Assembly: GCA_049522755.1 (NCBI GenBank) | Contig: JBEKNN010000008.1 | Coordinates: 1-64,000 of the forward strand | Source: PALSA-243 sp049522755 | GTDB taxonomy: Bacteria; Acidobacteriota; Terriglobia; Bryobacterales; Bryobacteraceae | Reading direction: 5' to 3' | DNA length: 64,000 nucleotides | Part shown: one piece after another, positions 1-12,056 of the stretch | How positions within the stretch are numbered: the first letter of the stretch is position 1 | Layout of the letters: every line of letters starts with the position of its first letter | Notes under the pieces: model-generated | Databases searched by the model: none | The model's input: only the letters and a program-made list of their open reading frames with translations | Told to the model about the DNA's origin: nothing | Position numbers and translations under genes: made by a program

Positions 1-1
1 C

Positions 2-4354
<4,353 letters not shown>

Positions 4355-4360
4355 CGATCT

Positions 4361-4403
4361 TGTGGGGCAGCCAATCCTGGCTGCAGCCGCCTTTCAGGCG
4401 GCT
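4361..4403 (+). repeat. REP-like two-hairpin element
   Basis: Begins TGTGGGGCAG and contains two adjacent hairpins, GCAGCC/GGCTGC and AGCCGCC/GGCGGCT. Near-identical copies are at 6531-6573 and, inverted, 32341-32383. It sits 7 bp after the gltB stop and could attenuate or protect the gltB-gltD transcript. Confidence 0.8.
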
Positions 4404-4414
4404 CGCTGGATCAA

Positions 4415-4440
4415 TGTGGGACAGACGCTTTCGTCTGTCA
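4415..4440 (+). repeat. REP-like element, single-hairpin variant
   Basis: TGTGGGACAGACG followed by CTTTCGTCTGTC forms one hairpin. It has the same TGTGGG head as the neighbouring element but a different stem. A related inverted copy is at 48541-48566. It lies in the 113-bp gltB-gltD spacer. Confidence 0.7.
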
Positions 4441-4467
4441 ACCCGGCGGCTCTCTTAGGTAACGCCA

Positions 4468-5961
4468 ATGGGTAAAGTAACCGGCTTCCTCGAACACATC
4501 CGCGAAACCCCGCAGCGCCGCCCCGTTTCCACGCGCATTCAGGATTGGTTCGAAATCTACCAGCCATCCTCCGAGGAGGCCGTGCGCACGCAGGGCGCGC
4601 GTTGCATGGATTGCGGCGTGCCCTTCTGCCACACCGGCTGCCCGCTAACCAACCTGATTCCCGATTGGAACGACCTGGTGTATCGCGGCCGCTGGCGCGA
4701 AGCCTCGCGCCAATTGCACGCCACCAATAACTTCCCCGAATTCACCGGCCGCCTCTGCCCTGCCCCATGCGAGGCCGCGTGCGTGCTCGGCATCAACGAG
4801 CCGCCGGTCGCCATCAAGCACATCGAGCAAGCCATTGTCGACCGCGCCTTCGCCGAAGGTTGGATACAGCCCGAGCGCCCCGCCGCACGGACCGGCAAAC
4901 GCGTCGCCGTAGTAGGCTCCGGCCCCGCGGGCCTGGCCGCCGCGCAACAGTTAGCGCGCGCCGGACACTCCGTCACGGTCTTCGAAAAGTCCGCCCGCCC
5001 CGGCGGCCTCCTGCGCTACGGCATCCCCAACTTCAAAATGGAGAAGCACCTGATCGACCGCCGCCTCGATCAAATGCGCGCCGAAGGCGTATCCTTCGTC
5101 CTCCAAACCGAAGTAGGGCGGACCCCCTGGTCCGCGGCCGGCCCCCCGGCCGGCCCTCCGACCCCGGGCTCCCCAGCCACCCTCCCCCTCGCCGACCTCC
5201 GCCGCGACTTCGACGCCATCCTCTTATCCGGCGGAGCCGAGCAGCCTCGCGACCTCCAGGTCCCTGGCCGCGACCTCAAGGGCATCCACTTCGCCATGGA
5301 ATTCCTTCCGCAGCAAAACCGCCGCAACGAAGGCGCCACCATCCCCGAATCCGAAGTCATCCTAGCCACCGGCAAGCGCGTAGTGATCATCGGCGGCGGC
5401 GACACCGGCGCGGACTGCTTAGGTACCTGCCACCGCCAGCGCGCCCTATCCGTCACCCAATTCGAGCTGCTGCCCAAGCCCCCGGCGACGCGCGCCGCCT
5501 CCACCCCATGGCCGCTCTGGCCCATGCAACTGCGCGTCGAAAGCTCGCACGAAGAGGGCGGCCTGCGCGATTGGAGCATCAACACTCTCGGCTTCACCGG
5601 CGATGCCAACGGAAACGTCACCCAACTGCACGCCGCCCGCATCACACCGGAATTCGCCGCCATCCCCGGCACGGAATTCACGCTGGATGCCGACCTCGTA
5701 TTACTCGCCATGGGCTTCACGGGCCCAGCCAAGGGCGGCCTGCACGAGCAGCTCAACCTGGCGCAAGACCGCCGCGGCAACATCGCCACCGGCGCGGACT
5801 ACCAATCCTCCGAACCCGGAATCTTCGCCGCCGGCGACATCCGCCGCGGCCAATCGCTAATAGTCTGGGCCATCGCCGAAGGCCGCAAAGCCGCCGCCGC
5901 CATCGATAGCTATCTGCAGACGACCACAGAGAGACAAACGGCATCGGTGATTGCCAAGTGA
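4468..5961 (+). CDS. gltD: glutamate synthase, small subunit
   Basis: Beta subunit that passes NAD(P)H electrons to GltB. 497 residues. The N-terminal cysteine domain contains CMDCGVPFCHTGCP and CPAPCEAAC, the two 4Fe-4S cluster motifs. The FAD dinucleotide fold is VAVVGSGPAGLAAA (about residue 147) and the NADPH fold is VVIIGGGDTGADC (about residue 307). Oddity: between TEVG and LADLRRDFDAI (about residues 215-237) there is an extra Pro/Gly-rich stretch whose DNA at 5113-5155 matches the genome's REP-like repeat. It is in frame and leaves the ORF intact. The start ATG at 4468 gives the usual N-terminus; no strong ribosome-binding site is seen. Confidence 0.96.
   Translation: MGKVTGFLEHIRETPQRRPVSTRIQDWFEIYQPSSEEAVRTQGARCMDCGVPFCHTGCPLTNLIPDWNDLVYRGRWREASRQLHATNNFPEFTGRLCPAPCEAACVLGINEPPVAIKHIEQAIVDRAFAEGWIQPERPAARTGKRVAVVGSGPAGLAAAQQLARAGHSVTVFEKSARPGGLLRYGIPNFKMEKHLIDRRLDQMRAEGVSFVLQTEVGRTPWSAAGPPAGPPTPGSPATLPLADLRRDFDAILLSGGAEQPRDLQVPGRDLKGIHFAMEFLPQQNRRNEGATIPESEVILATGKRVVIIGGGDTGADCLGTCHRQRALSVTQFELLPKPPATRAASTPWPLWPMQLRVESSHEEGGLRDWSINTLGFTGDANGNVTQLHAARITPEFAAIPGTEFTLDADLVLLAMGFTGPAKGGLHEQLNLAQDRRGNIATGADYQSSEPGIFAAGDIRRGQSLIVWAIAEGRKAAAAIDSYLQTTTERQTASVIAK
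5113..5155 (+). repeat. REP-like element inside gltD
   Basis: GTAGGGCGGACC, CCCTGGTCCGC and GGCCGGCCCCCCGGCC form two hairpins. The intergenic element at 27498-27542, read on the minus strand, has the same order: TGTGGGGCGGACC, CCCTGGTCCGC, then a GGCCGAC/GTCGGCC hairpin. Here the element is translated in frame. Confidence 0.75.
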
Positions 5962-5967
5962 CTCATT

Positions 5968-6516
5968 GTGGGGCAGGTTGAAACCGCGCGCCTCCGCCTC
6001 CGCGATTGGCGCGACCAGGACCGCGAGCCGTTCTACCGCATGAACTCCGACCCGCGCGTTATGGAATTCTTCCCCGCGCCGCTCTCGCGCGAAGAATCCG
6101 ACGCCCTCGTCGATCGCATCGAAGCCCATCAACAGCGCCACGGCTTCACCTTCTTCGCCGCCGAACTCCGCCCCACCGCCCAGTTCATCGGCTTCATCGG
6201 AATCGTCCACACGCCGTTTGAAGCGCACTTCACTCCCTGCGTCGAGATCGGCTGGCGATTGGCCGCGGAGGCTTGGGGACAAGGCCTGGCCACGGAAGGC
6301 GCTCAAGCCGTCCTCCGCTTCGGGTTCCACGATTTGAAGCTCCCGGAAATCGTATCGCTCACGGTTCCGTCGAATCTTCGCTCGCGGCGCGTGATGGAAA
6401 AGCTCGGCATGACCTGCAATCCCGCGGACGACTTCGACCACCCGCGCCTGCCGCAAGGGCACCCACTGCGCCTGCACGTCTTGTACCGCGCCCGCGCAGG
6501 CCAGTGCGCCCAGTGA
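5968..6516 (+). CDS. GNAT family N-acetyltransferase (RimJ/RimL-like)
   Basis: 182 residues. It opens with VETARLRLRDWRDQDREPF, the usual first strand and helix of RimJ/RimL-type acetyltransferases, and ends with SLTVPSNLRSRRVMEKLGM, the acetyl-CoA-binding helix with the conserved Asn. These enzymes acetylate protein N-termini or small molecules; the substrate cannot be read here. The start is taken as GTG 5968, 6 bp after gltD, because it places the N-terminus where the family starts. That GTG lies in TTGTGGGGCAGG, the same 12-mer that heads the REP-like elements. No Shine-Dalgarno is obvious, so translation may be coupled to gltD. Confidence 0.85.
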   Translation: MGQVETARLRLRDWRDQDREPFYRMNSDPRVMEFFPAPLSREESDALVDRIEAHQQRHGFTFFAAELRPTAQFIGFIGIVHTPFEAHFTPCVEIGWRLAAEAWGQGLATEGAQAVLRFGFHDLKLPEIVSLTVPSNLRSRRVMEKLGMTCNPADDFDHPRLPQGHPLRLHVLYRARAGQCAQ

Positions 6517-6530
6517 AACTGTATACTCTT

Positions 6531-6580
6531 AGTGGGGCAGCCAATCCTGGCTGCAGCCGCCTTTCAGGCGGCTTTTTCGA
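6531..6580 (+). repeat. REP-like two-hairpin element with terminal T run
   Basis: Nearly identical to the element at 4361-4403, but the second hairpin (AGCCGCC/GGCGGCT) runs into TTTTTCG. That makes it a plausible intrinsic terminator after the acetyltransferase gene. Confidence 0.75.
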
Positions 6581-6602
6581 CACAGCGCAAGGCACGCGTC
6601 TT

Positions 6603-8390
6603 ATGCTCGATTCTATGCGACACTTAGCAGCCTGGTTGGCGGCAACTGCCGTATGCGCGTGCATCGTCGCGGCGCAACAATCGTCCGATGAAGTCCGCGT
6701 CAGCGCCCACATGTACACCCTGCCGCAGCTCCGTCTGACCGCGCAGGCGCAGCTCGTGCAACTCGAAGTGGTGGTGCGCGACGCACACGGCCAGCCGGTG
6801 AGCGGCCTGAAGCAGGCCGATTTCGAAATCCTCGACGAGGGCAAGCCGCGCGCCATCGCAGCGTTCTCGGTGGAAACGCGCGGGCATGCGCCGGCTCCCG
6901 ATTTGGCCGCCGCGCCGGCGCCTTCCACCACGCCGTCAGTGGGCGCCGCGCCACTCGTGCCGCCTGCGCCGCGATCCACTCTTCTATTCTTCGACGATCT
7001 GCACGCCACCGGAGGCGAACTGCAGCGCACCCAAGCCGCGGCCAAACGCTTCATCCAGGATGGCCTGGGGCCGGGCGCGCGCGCCGCAGTCTACGCAGCG
7101 TCCGAAGGCCTCACGCTCGATTTCACGGCGGACGCGGACGCGCTCACCGCCGCCATCGAGAAGCTACGCACGCACCAGCGCATGTCCGAGAACGGATTGC
7201 AGCAGTGCCCGCGCATCACGCCGTATCAGGCTTACTTGATCGTCAACAATCTGGACTATACCGCGCTCAACGCAGCCCTTGCGGAAGCGAGGCAGTGCCG
7301 CAACGCCACGGTCGCGGGAGGAACGCCGCCGCCCATCCCCAGAGGCGGCAGCAGGAACATTCCGGCGGACCCCGTAGGCATCACCGTGCGGGCGCAAGCG
7401 GAAGCGACGTGGCAGATGGCGCGCGATATATCGTTCACCTCGTTCGATGCCATTGATAACGCCATGGCGCTGCTGGCGAAAGCCCCGGGAAGCCGCGTGC
7501 TGCTGATGGTTTCCACCGGCTTTCTCTCGGGCATGCTGGACGCCCAACGGGATGCCGCCATCGACCGCGCCATCCACGCCGGCATCGTGATTAATGCGCT
7601 CGATGCGAAGGGCCTGTGGTCGGAGGGGGTGGGGCGCGCCTTCGGCCAGGACGCCCAGACTTATAAAGGCTTCCCGATTCAGACATTCCTCTTCGAAGCC
7701 ACATCGGTGGGCTCGCGCAACGACGCGGTAAATGCCGTTATGGAAGAATTCGCCGCGGGCACCGGCGGCCTGTTCTTCCATAACAGCAACGATCTGGTAG
7801 GCGGATTCGCGCAACTCGCCGCCGTTCCCGAGACCACGTATCTGCTCGCGTTCCGGCCCGATGCCGAAGGCGCCGCGGGCAAATATCACAAGCTCAAGGT
7901 GCGGCTGACAGCAGCGACCCATGACTACGTGCAGGCGCGGCCAGGATACTTTGCGCCCGCAAATCCGCCGGCCGACGCGAAGACTGAGCTACGCAGGCTC
8001 GACCAGGAAACGATAGCGGTGGACACACTGGCGGAGATCCCTGTGCAGCTCACTGGGAGTCTGAGCAAAACGGAGAAGGGCGCTCCTGTGCTTTCGCTGC
8101 TGATCCATGTGGATCTCGCCAAATTGAAATTCACCGAGAGCTCGGGCCGGCAGACGCAGAAGCTGGCGTTCGTCGGAGCGCTGATGGATGCGAACGGCAA
8201 TCTGGTCACAGCGAAAGAAGGCGCGATGGAGCTGGCGTTGAAGCCGGAGAGTCTGGCGCGGATGCAGGCCAGCGGTGTGAACGCAGCGCTGACGCTGAGC
8301 GCGCCGCCGGGCCCATATCGCGTACGTATCGTAGTGCAGGATGCGGAAGGAAAGATGGCGGCGCTGAGCCAAACGGTAGCACTGCCTTAG
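6603..8390 (+). CDS. VWFA-related Acidobacteria-type secreted protein
   Basis: 595 residues. Start chosen at ATG 6603, giving a signal-peptide-like N-terminus (HLAAWLAATAVCACIVAAQQ); ATG 6615 is an alternative. The frame stays open upstream but overlaps the acetyltransferase. After the signal comes the motif VQLEVVVRDAHGQPVSGLKQ then DFEILDEGKPRAI, the opening strand pair of the VWFA-related Acidobacterial family (TIGR03436). The VWA core starts at STLLFFDDLHATGGE, and a C-terminal beta domain begins near residue 450. Function is unknown; adhesion or envelope roles are usually assumed. The TAG stop at 8388 merges with a REP-like element. Confidence 0.85.
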   Translation: MLDSMRHLAAWLAATAVCACIVAAQQSSDEVRVSAHMYTLPQLRLTAQAQLVQLEVVVRDAHGQPVSGLKQADFEILDEGKPRAIAAFSVETRGHAPAPDLAAAPAPSTTPSVGAAPLVPPAPRSTLLFFDDLHATGGELQRTQAAAKRFIQDGLGPGARAAVYAASEGLTLDFTADADALTAAIEKLRTHQRMSENGLQQCPRITPYQAYLIVNNLDYTALNAALAEARQCRNATVAGGTPPPIPRGGSRNIPADPVGITVRAQAEATWQMARDISFTSFDAIDNAMALLAKAPGSRVLLMVSTGFLSGMLDAQRDAAIDRAIHAGIVINALDAKGLWSEGVGRAFGQDAQTYKGFPIQTFLFEATSVGSRNDAVNAVMEEFAAGTGGLFFHNSNDLVGGFAQLAAVPETTYLLAFRPDAEGAAGKYHKLKVRLTAATHDYVQARPGYFAPANPPADAKTELRRLDQETIAVDTLAEIPVQLTGSLSKTEKGAPVLSLLIHVDLAKLKFTESSGRQTQKLAFVGALMDANGNLVTAKEGAMELALKPESLARMQASGVNAALTLSAPPGPYRVRIVVQDAEGKMAALSQTVALP

Positions 8391-8432
8391 TGGGGCGGCT
8401 CATCTGGCTTGCAGCCGCCCTTCAGGCGGCTT
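8389..8432 (+). repeat. REP-like element fused to a stop codon
   Basis: AGTGGGGCGGCTCATCTGG followed by CTTGCAGCCGCCCTTCAGGC: the same layout as 4361-4403 with mismatches. The preceding T completes a TAG stop, so the element starts inside the stop codon of the VWFA-related gene. Confidence 0.7.
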
Positions 8433-8464
8433 CTCCCGCGCGCCGCAAGGTATCATAAATATTT

Positions 8465-8482
8465 ATGAAAGGCATAGTTTGA
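8465..8482 (+). promoter_or_regulatory. duplicated start region / mini-ORF before rmlA
   Basis: ATG AAA GGC ATA GTT TGA encodes MKGIV then stop. The TGA overlaps the TTG start of rmlA, whose own first codons are TTG AAA GGC ATC GTT. A 14-bp tandem duplication (TGAAAGGCATAGTT / TGAAAGGCATCGTT) thus created an upstream copy of the translation start. Confidence 0.6.
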
Positions 8483-9255
8483 AAGGCATCGTTCTCGCCG
8501 GCGGTACAGGCAGCCGGCTATTCCCGTTGACTAAGATCACCAACAAGCATCTGCTGCCCATCTACGACCAGCCCATGATCTACTACCCCATCCAGACGAT
8601 GGTGGATGCCGGCATACGGGACATCATGGTGGTCACCGGCGGACGCCACTCCGGCGGGTTCCTGGAGCTATTGGCTAACGGGAAACATTTTGGGCTGAAG
8701 CATATCAACTACACCTATCAGGAAGGCGAAGGGGGCATCGCCGACGCCCTGGCGCTGGCGGAGCACTTCGCCGACGGGCAGAAGATCTGCGTAATCCTGG
8801 GCGATAACATCATCGAGGGCAGCATCCGCGAAGCCGCCGAGAGTTTCCGCCGCCAGGCGAAAGGCGCGCACATCCTGCTCAAGGAAGTGCCGGACGCGGA
8901 GCGCTTCGGCGTGGCCGAGATCGCCAATGGGCATGTCGTGGCGATTCAAGAGAAGCCCAGGAATCCGAAATCGAACTACGCGGTAACGGGCATCTATATG
9001 TACGACGCGTCGGTCTTCGACAAGATCAAGACGCTGGTGCCTTCCAATCGCGGCGAACTGGAAATCACCGACGTCAACAACGCATACATCCACGAAGGCG
9101 GCATGGCCTTCTCATTTCTGGAAGGCTGGTGGACCGACGCCGGCACCTTCGAATCGCTGCTGCGCGCCGCCAACCTGGTGGCTCAGTCGAAAGCCAGACA
9201 CCCGCTTCCCGATGCCGGCGCCGTCGGTAGCTTGAAAGGAGCATCGCGAGCGTGA
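8479..9255 (+). CDS. rmlA: glucose-1-phosphate thymidylyltransferase
   Basis: 258 residues. Converts glucose-1-phosphate and dTTP to dTDP-glucose, the first step of dTDP-sugar synthesis. The nucleotidyltransferase signature is GGTGSRLFPLT followed by NKHLLPIYDQPMIYYPI. ILGDNIIEG holds the metal and sugar-binding Asp, and EKPRNPKSNYAVTGIY and EGWWTDAGTFESL are also typical. It is slightly shorter than the long RmlA type, lacking the C-terminal extension. Start is TTG 8479; the ATG at 8465 is followed by an in-frame stop. It is the first gene of an rmlA-rmlC-rmlB cluster, and its stop overlaps the next start. Confidence 0.95.
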   Translation: MKGIVLAGGTGSRLFPLTKITNKHLLPIYDQPMIYYPIQTMVDAGIRDIMVVTGGRHSGGFLELLANGKHFGLKHINYTYQEGEGGIADALALAEHFADGQKICVILGDNIIEGSIREAAESFRRQAKGAHILLKEVPDAERFGVAEIANGHVVAIQEKPRNPKSNYAVTGIYMYDASVFDKIKTLVPSNRGELEITDVNNAYIHEGGMAFSFLEGWWTDAGTFESLLRAANLVAQSKARHPLPDAGAVGSLKGASRA

Positions 9256-9854
9256 TGGCAGGACGCGCGGCAGTCAACAACACGGCCGACAAAACGGTCC
9301 GCCTGCTGGCAAGCTCGGGAGAACTGGAATTGGCTCTCCCCGAATGCGAGAAAGGCCTGGGCCACGTCATTGGCGCTCTAGCCTCCAAGGACCTGATCGA
9401 CGGCGTGCGCATTCAGTCGCTGCCGGTGTATCCCGACGACCGCGGCTATTTTCTGGAAATCCAGCGCATCGGGCACGGCCTGGCCGCCGGCTTTCCCGCG
9501 GAGACTTCGCAGATCTCCGCGGCGATGAATTACGCCGGCGCCGTGAAGGCGTTCCACTATCACCTGCACCAGACGGACTGCTGGACGCCGGTGAAGGGCT
9601 TGCTGCAAGTGGCGCTGGCGGACCTGCGCGTGGGCTCGCCGACTTTCGGGCACCGCAATACGCTCTATATCGGCCCCATGCGCCCGTGGCAAGTGCTGAT
9701 CCCTCCGGGCGTGGCGCACGGATACAAGGTGATCGGCCACGAGGATGCGCTGCTGGTCTACATGACCGACCGCTTCTACAATCCGCAAGACGAGGGCCGC
9801 GTTCCCTATAACGACGCGTCCATCAACTACGATTGGGAGACCCAAAGAAAATAA
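9255..9854 (+). CDS. rmlC: dTDP-4-dehydrorhamnose 3,5-epimerase-like cupin
   Basis: 199 residues from ATG 9255, which overlaps the rmlA stop (TGATG); GTG 9252 is an alternative. The core begins at VRIQSLPVYPDDRGYFLEI after about 50 extra N-terminal residues. AFHYHLHQTDCW carries the active-site His region, LQVALADLRVGSPTFGHRN and IPPGVAHGYKVI are cupin strands, and YMTDRFYNPQDEGRVPYND is the conserved tail with the catalytic Tyr region. The place between rmlA and rmlB supports a role in a dTDP-6-deoxyhexose pathway. Sequence differences from textbook RmlC leave room for a 3- or 5-epimerase of another dTDP-ketosugar. Confidence 0.85.
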   Translation: MAGRAAVNNTADKTVRLLASSGELELALPECEKGLGHVIGALASKDLIDGVRIQSLPVYPDDRGYFLEIQRIGHGLAAGFPAETSQISAAMNYAGAVKAFHYHLHQTDCWTPVKGLLQVALADLRVGSPTFGHRNTLYIGPMRPWQVLIPPGVAHGYKVIGHEDALLVYMTDRFYNPQDEGRVPYNDASINYDWETQRK

Positions 9855-9857
9855 CCC

Positions 9858-10871
9858 ATGACCATTCTGGTGACGGGTGGCGCCGGCTTTATCGGGTCGG
9901 CGTTCGTCCGCATGTCTATCGGCCAAACGGATTGGCGCGTCGTCAACTTCGATAAGCTCACGTACGCCGGCAACCTCGAAAATCTCACGAGCGTCGCCGA
10001 AAATCCGCGCTATCGCTTCGTGCATGGCGATATCTGCGACCAGGCTCTGGTCGATTCCACGCTGGCCGAAGAGAAGCCGGACGCCATTGTGCATTTCGCC
10101 GCGGAATCGCACGTGGATCGAAGCATACTCTCGCCCGAGCCGGTGATTCAGACGAATCTCCGCGGCACTTTCATCTTGCTCGAAGCTGCGCGCCGCGCCG
10201 GCGTGCAGCGATTCGTCCACGTCTCTACCGACGAAGTCTACGGCAGCCTGAAGGCGCCGCTTGAAGCCACGGAAGAATTCCCGCTGAATGCGAGCAGCCC
10301 TTACTCCGCTTCGAAGGCCGGGTCCGATTTGCTGGCGCGGTCTTACTTCGTCACTTACAAACTGCCGGTGCTGATTACGCGCGCGTCCAACAACTACGGG
10401 CCGTATCAATTCCCCGAGAAGCTGATCCCGCTCATGATCACCAACGCCTTCGAAGACCACCGCCTGCCGGTATATGGCGATGGCCAGCAGGTACGCGATT
10501 GGCTCTACGTGGACGATCACTGCCGCGGCGTGATGGCGGTGCTTGAGAAAGGGCGCGAAGGCGAAATCTACAACATCGGCGGCAACCGCTCGCTGCCGAA
10601 TCTCGAAGTAGTGCACAAGGTATTGCAGCTCACCGGCAAACCCGAAAGCCTGATCGAATATGTGAAGGACCGTCCGGGCCACGACCGGCGCTATGCGCTC
10701 TCGAGCGAAAAACTGACGTGCGAAACCGGCTGGCGGCCCCGCACTAGCTTCGAGACCGGATTAGCGGAAACCATCGACTGGTATCGCGCCAACTCCGCAT
10801 GGGTGGCAGGCGTGCGCAGCGGCGCATACCTGACCTATTACGAGCGCAACTACGGCAACCGCGCAAGCTAG
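9858..10871 (+). CDS. rmlB: dTDP-glucose 4,6-dehydratase
   Basis: 337 residues, extended SDR family. Converts dTDP-glucose to dTDP-4-keto-6-deoxyglucose. The NAD fold is VTGGAGFIGSAFVR at the N-terminus. HFAAESHVDRSI is the family signature, STDEVYG supplies the catalytic Thr-Asp-Glu and YSASKAGSD the Tyr-Lys pair. NNYGPYQFPEKLIPL and RDWLYVDDHC are substrate-side motifs. It starts 4 bp after rmlC, so the three genes form one operon. No rmlD reductase is found in the window, so the end product (dTDP-L-rhamnose or another 6-deoxy sugar) is open. Confidence 0.96.
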   Translation: MTILVTGGAGFIGSAFVRMSIGQTDWRVVNFDKLTYAGNLENLTSVAENPRYRFVHGDICDQALVDSTLAEEKPDAIVHFAAESHVDRSILSPEPVIQTNLRGTFILLEAARRAGVQRFVHVSTDEVYGSLKAPLEATEEFPLNASSPYSASKAGSDLLARSYFVTYKLPVLITRASNNYGPYQFPEKLIPLMITNAFEDHRLPVYGDGQQVRDWLYVDDHCRGVMAVLEKGREGEIYNIGGNRSLPNLEVVHKVLQLTGKPESLIEYVKDRPGHDRRYALSSEKLTCETGWRPRTSFETGLAETIDWYRANSAWVAGVRSGAYLTYYERNYGNRAS

Positions 10872-10887
10872 GGCAGGTACTGGTAGC

Positions 10888-10914
10888 GCCGGCGGTCTTG
10901 CCGCCGGTTCTTTT
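10888..10914 (+). terminator. hairpin terminator after rmlB
   Basis: CCGGCGG-TCTTG-CCGCCGG followed by TTCTTTTG. The same hairpin core, GGCGGTCTTGCCGCC, recurs at 30268-30285 after another stop codon, so it also belongs to a repeated class. Confidence 0.65.
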
Positions 10915-10931
10915 GTAGACTCAAAGCATCC

Positions 10932-11990
10932 ATGCGAGTGGCGATTGAAGCGGCGTCGCTGGCGCTTTCGAGCGGCGGGCTACAGCGCTACACTTCCGAG
11001 CTGAGTGTTGCGCTGGCGCGCTGCTTCCCCGGCGACGAGTTCTACCTGACGTCCGACCAGCCGTTCCGGATGCCCCCCGGCGCGCAGCCCAACCTCAAGC
11101 GCGGCGGCGGTCCCACTAACGCGCTGGAGCGGCGCTGGTGGCTGTGGGGCCTGGCGCGCGAGATGCGCCGCCTGGGCGCCGACCTGGTCCACGGGCCGGA
11201 TTTCGCCGTGCCGTATATACCAGGCAGACCCAGCGTGCTCACGCTGCATGACCTTTCGCCATGGATGGACCACCGCTGGCACGGCGATGCGTTCCGCGTC
11301 CGCCGCCGCACGCCGGTTCTGCTCGAGATGGGCGTCGCGACCATGGTGATCACGCCCAGCGAGAGCGTGCGCACGCAAGCCATGGAACGCTTCAAGCTGC
11401 GCCCCGAGCGCGTGGTGGCCGTACCCGAAGCCGCCGCGCCATGGTTTACCCCTGTCGAGCCAGACACGCGGCGGAACCGGCCTTACTTCCTGTTTGTGGG
11501 AACGCTGGAGCCGCGCAAGAACCTCGCCGCACTGGTGGAGGCGTGGCGCGAAGCGTGTGCAGACCACAAGGTGGATCTGGTGTTGGCCGGACGCCGCCGC
11601 GCCGATTGTCCACCGCTGCCGGACGAACCGAGCCTCGAGGTTCTGGGCGAAGTTCCCGACGAGCAACTCCCCGCGCTCTATTCCGGCGCCCTCGCGTTCG
11701 TCTATCCATCGCTCTATGAGGGCTTCGGCCTGCCGGTGCTGGAGGCGATGCAATGCGGCGCGTGCGTGATTGCATCGCGCGCGGTGGCGGAAGCGGCCGG
11801 CGATGCAGCCATCTATGCCGATGGGGCCGCGGAACTGGCGCGCGGCATGCGGGATCTGCTGGAGCATCCCGAAAGAGCGCCGGAATGGCGCTCTCGCTCG
11901 CTGGCGCGGGCGCGCGAATTCACCTGGGAGCGCACCGCACGCGCAACCTACGAAGTCTATCGGGAGGCCCGGAAGCGCTTTGGCCGCTGA
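10932..11990 (+). CDS. GT4-type glycosyltransferase
   Basis: 352 residues. GT-B fold glycosyltransferase group 1. The N-terminal acceptor half starts with MRVAIEAASLALSSGGLQR and includes VLTLHDLSPW. The donor half has the characteristic PYFLFVGTLEPRKNLAALV and the nucleotide-sugar motif PSLYEGFGLPVLEAMQCGA, with the E-x7-E arrangement of GT4 enzymes. It lies about 60 bp downstream of rmlB on the same strand, separated by a hairpin. This suggests it uses a dTDP-deoxyhexose or similar donor for surface polysaccharide. Acceptor and donor cannot be read from sequence. Confidence 0.88.
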   Translation: MRVAIEAASLALSSGGLQRYTSELSVALARCFPGDEFYLTSDQPFRMPPGAQPNLKRGGGPTNALERRWWLWGLAREMRRLGADLVHGPDFAVPYIPGRPSVLTLHDLSPWMDHRWHGDAFRVRRRTPVLLEMGVATMVITPSESVRTQAMERFKLRPERVVAVPEAAAPWFTPVEPDTRRNRPYFLFVGTLEPRKNLAALVEAWREACADHKVDLVLAGRRRADCPPLPDEPSLEVLGEVPDEQLPALYSGALAFVYPSLYEGFGLPVLEAMQCGACVIASRAVAEAAGDAAIYADGAAELARGMRDLLEHPERAPEWRSRSLARAREFTWERTARATYEVYREARKRFGR

Positions 11991-12056
11991 CTGGCGTGGA
12001 GGATGGGCCGCGAGGGACTCCTAACGCTGACGAAAAGCTGGCTGGCCCCATCATTA

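Noticed and set aside
9378..10682. 434-codon minus-strand ORF
   Set aside because: Antisense of rmlC/rmlB, composition-driven.
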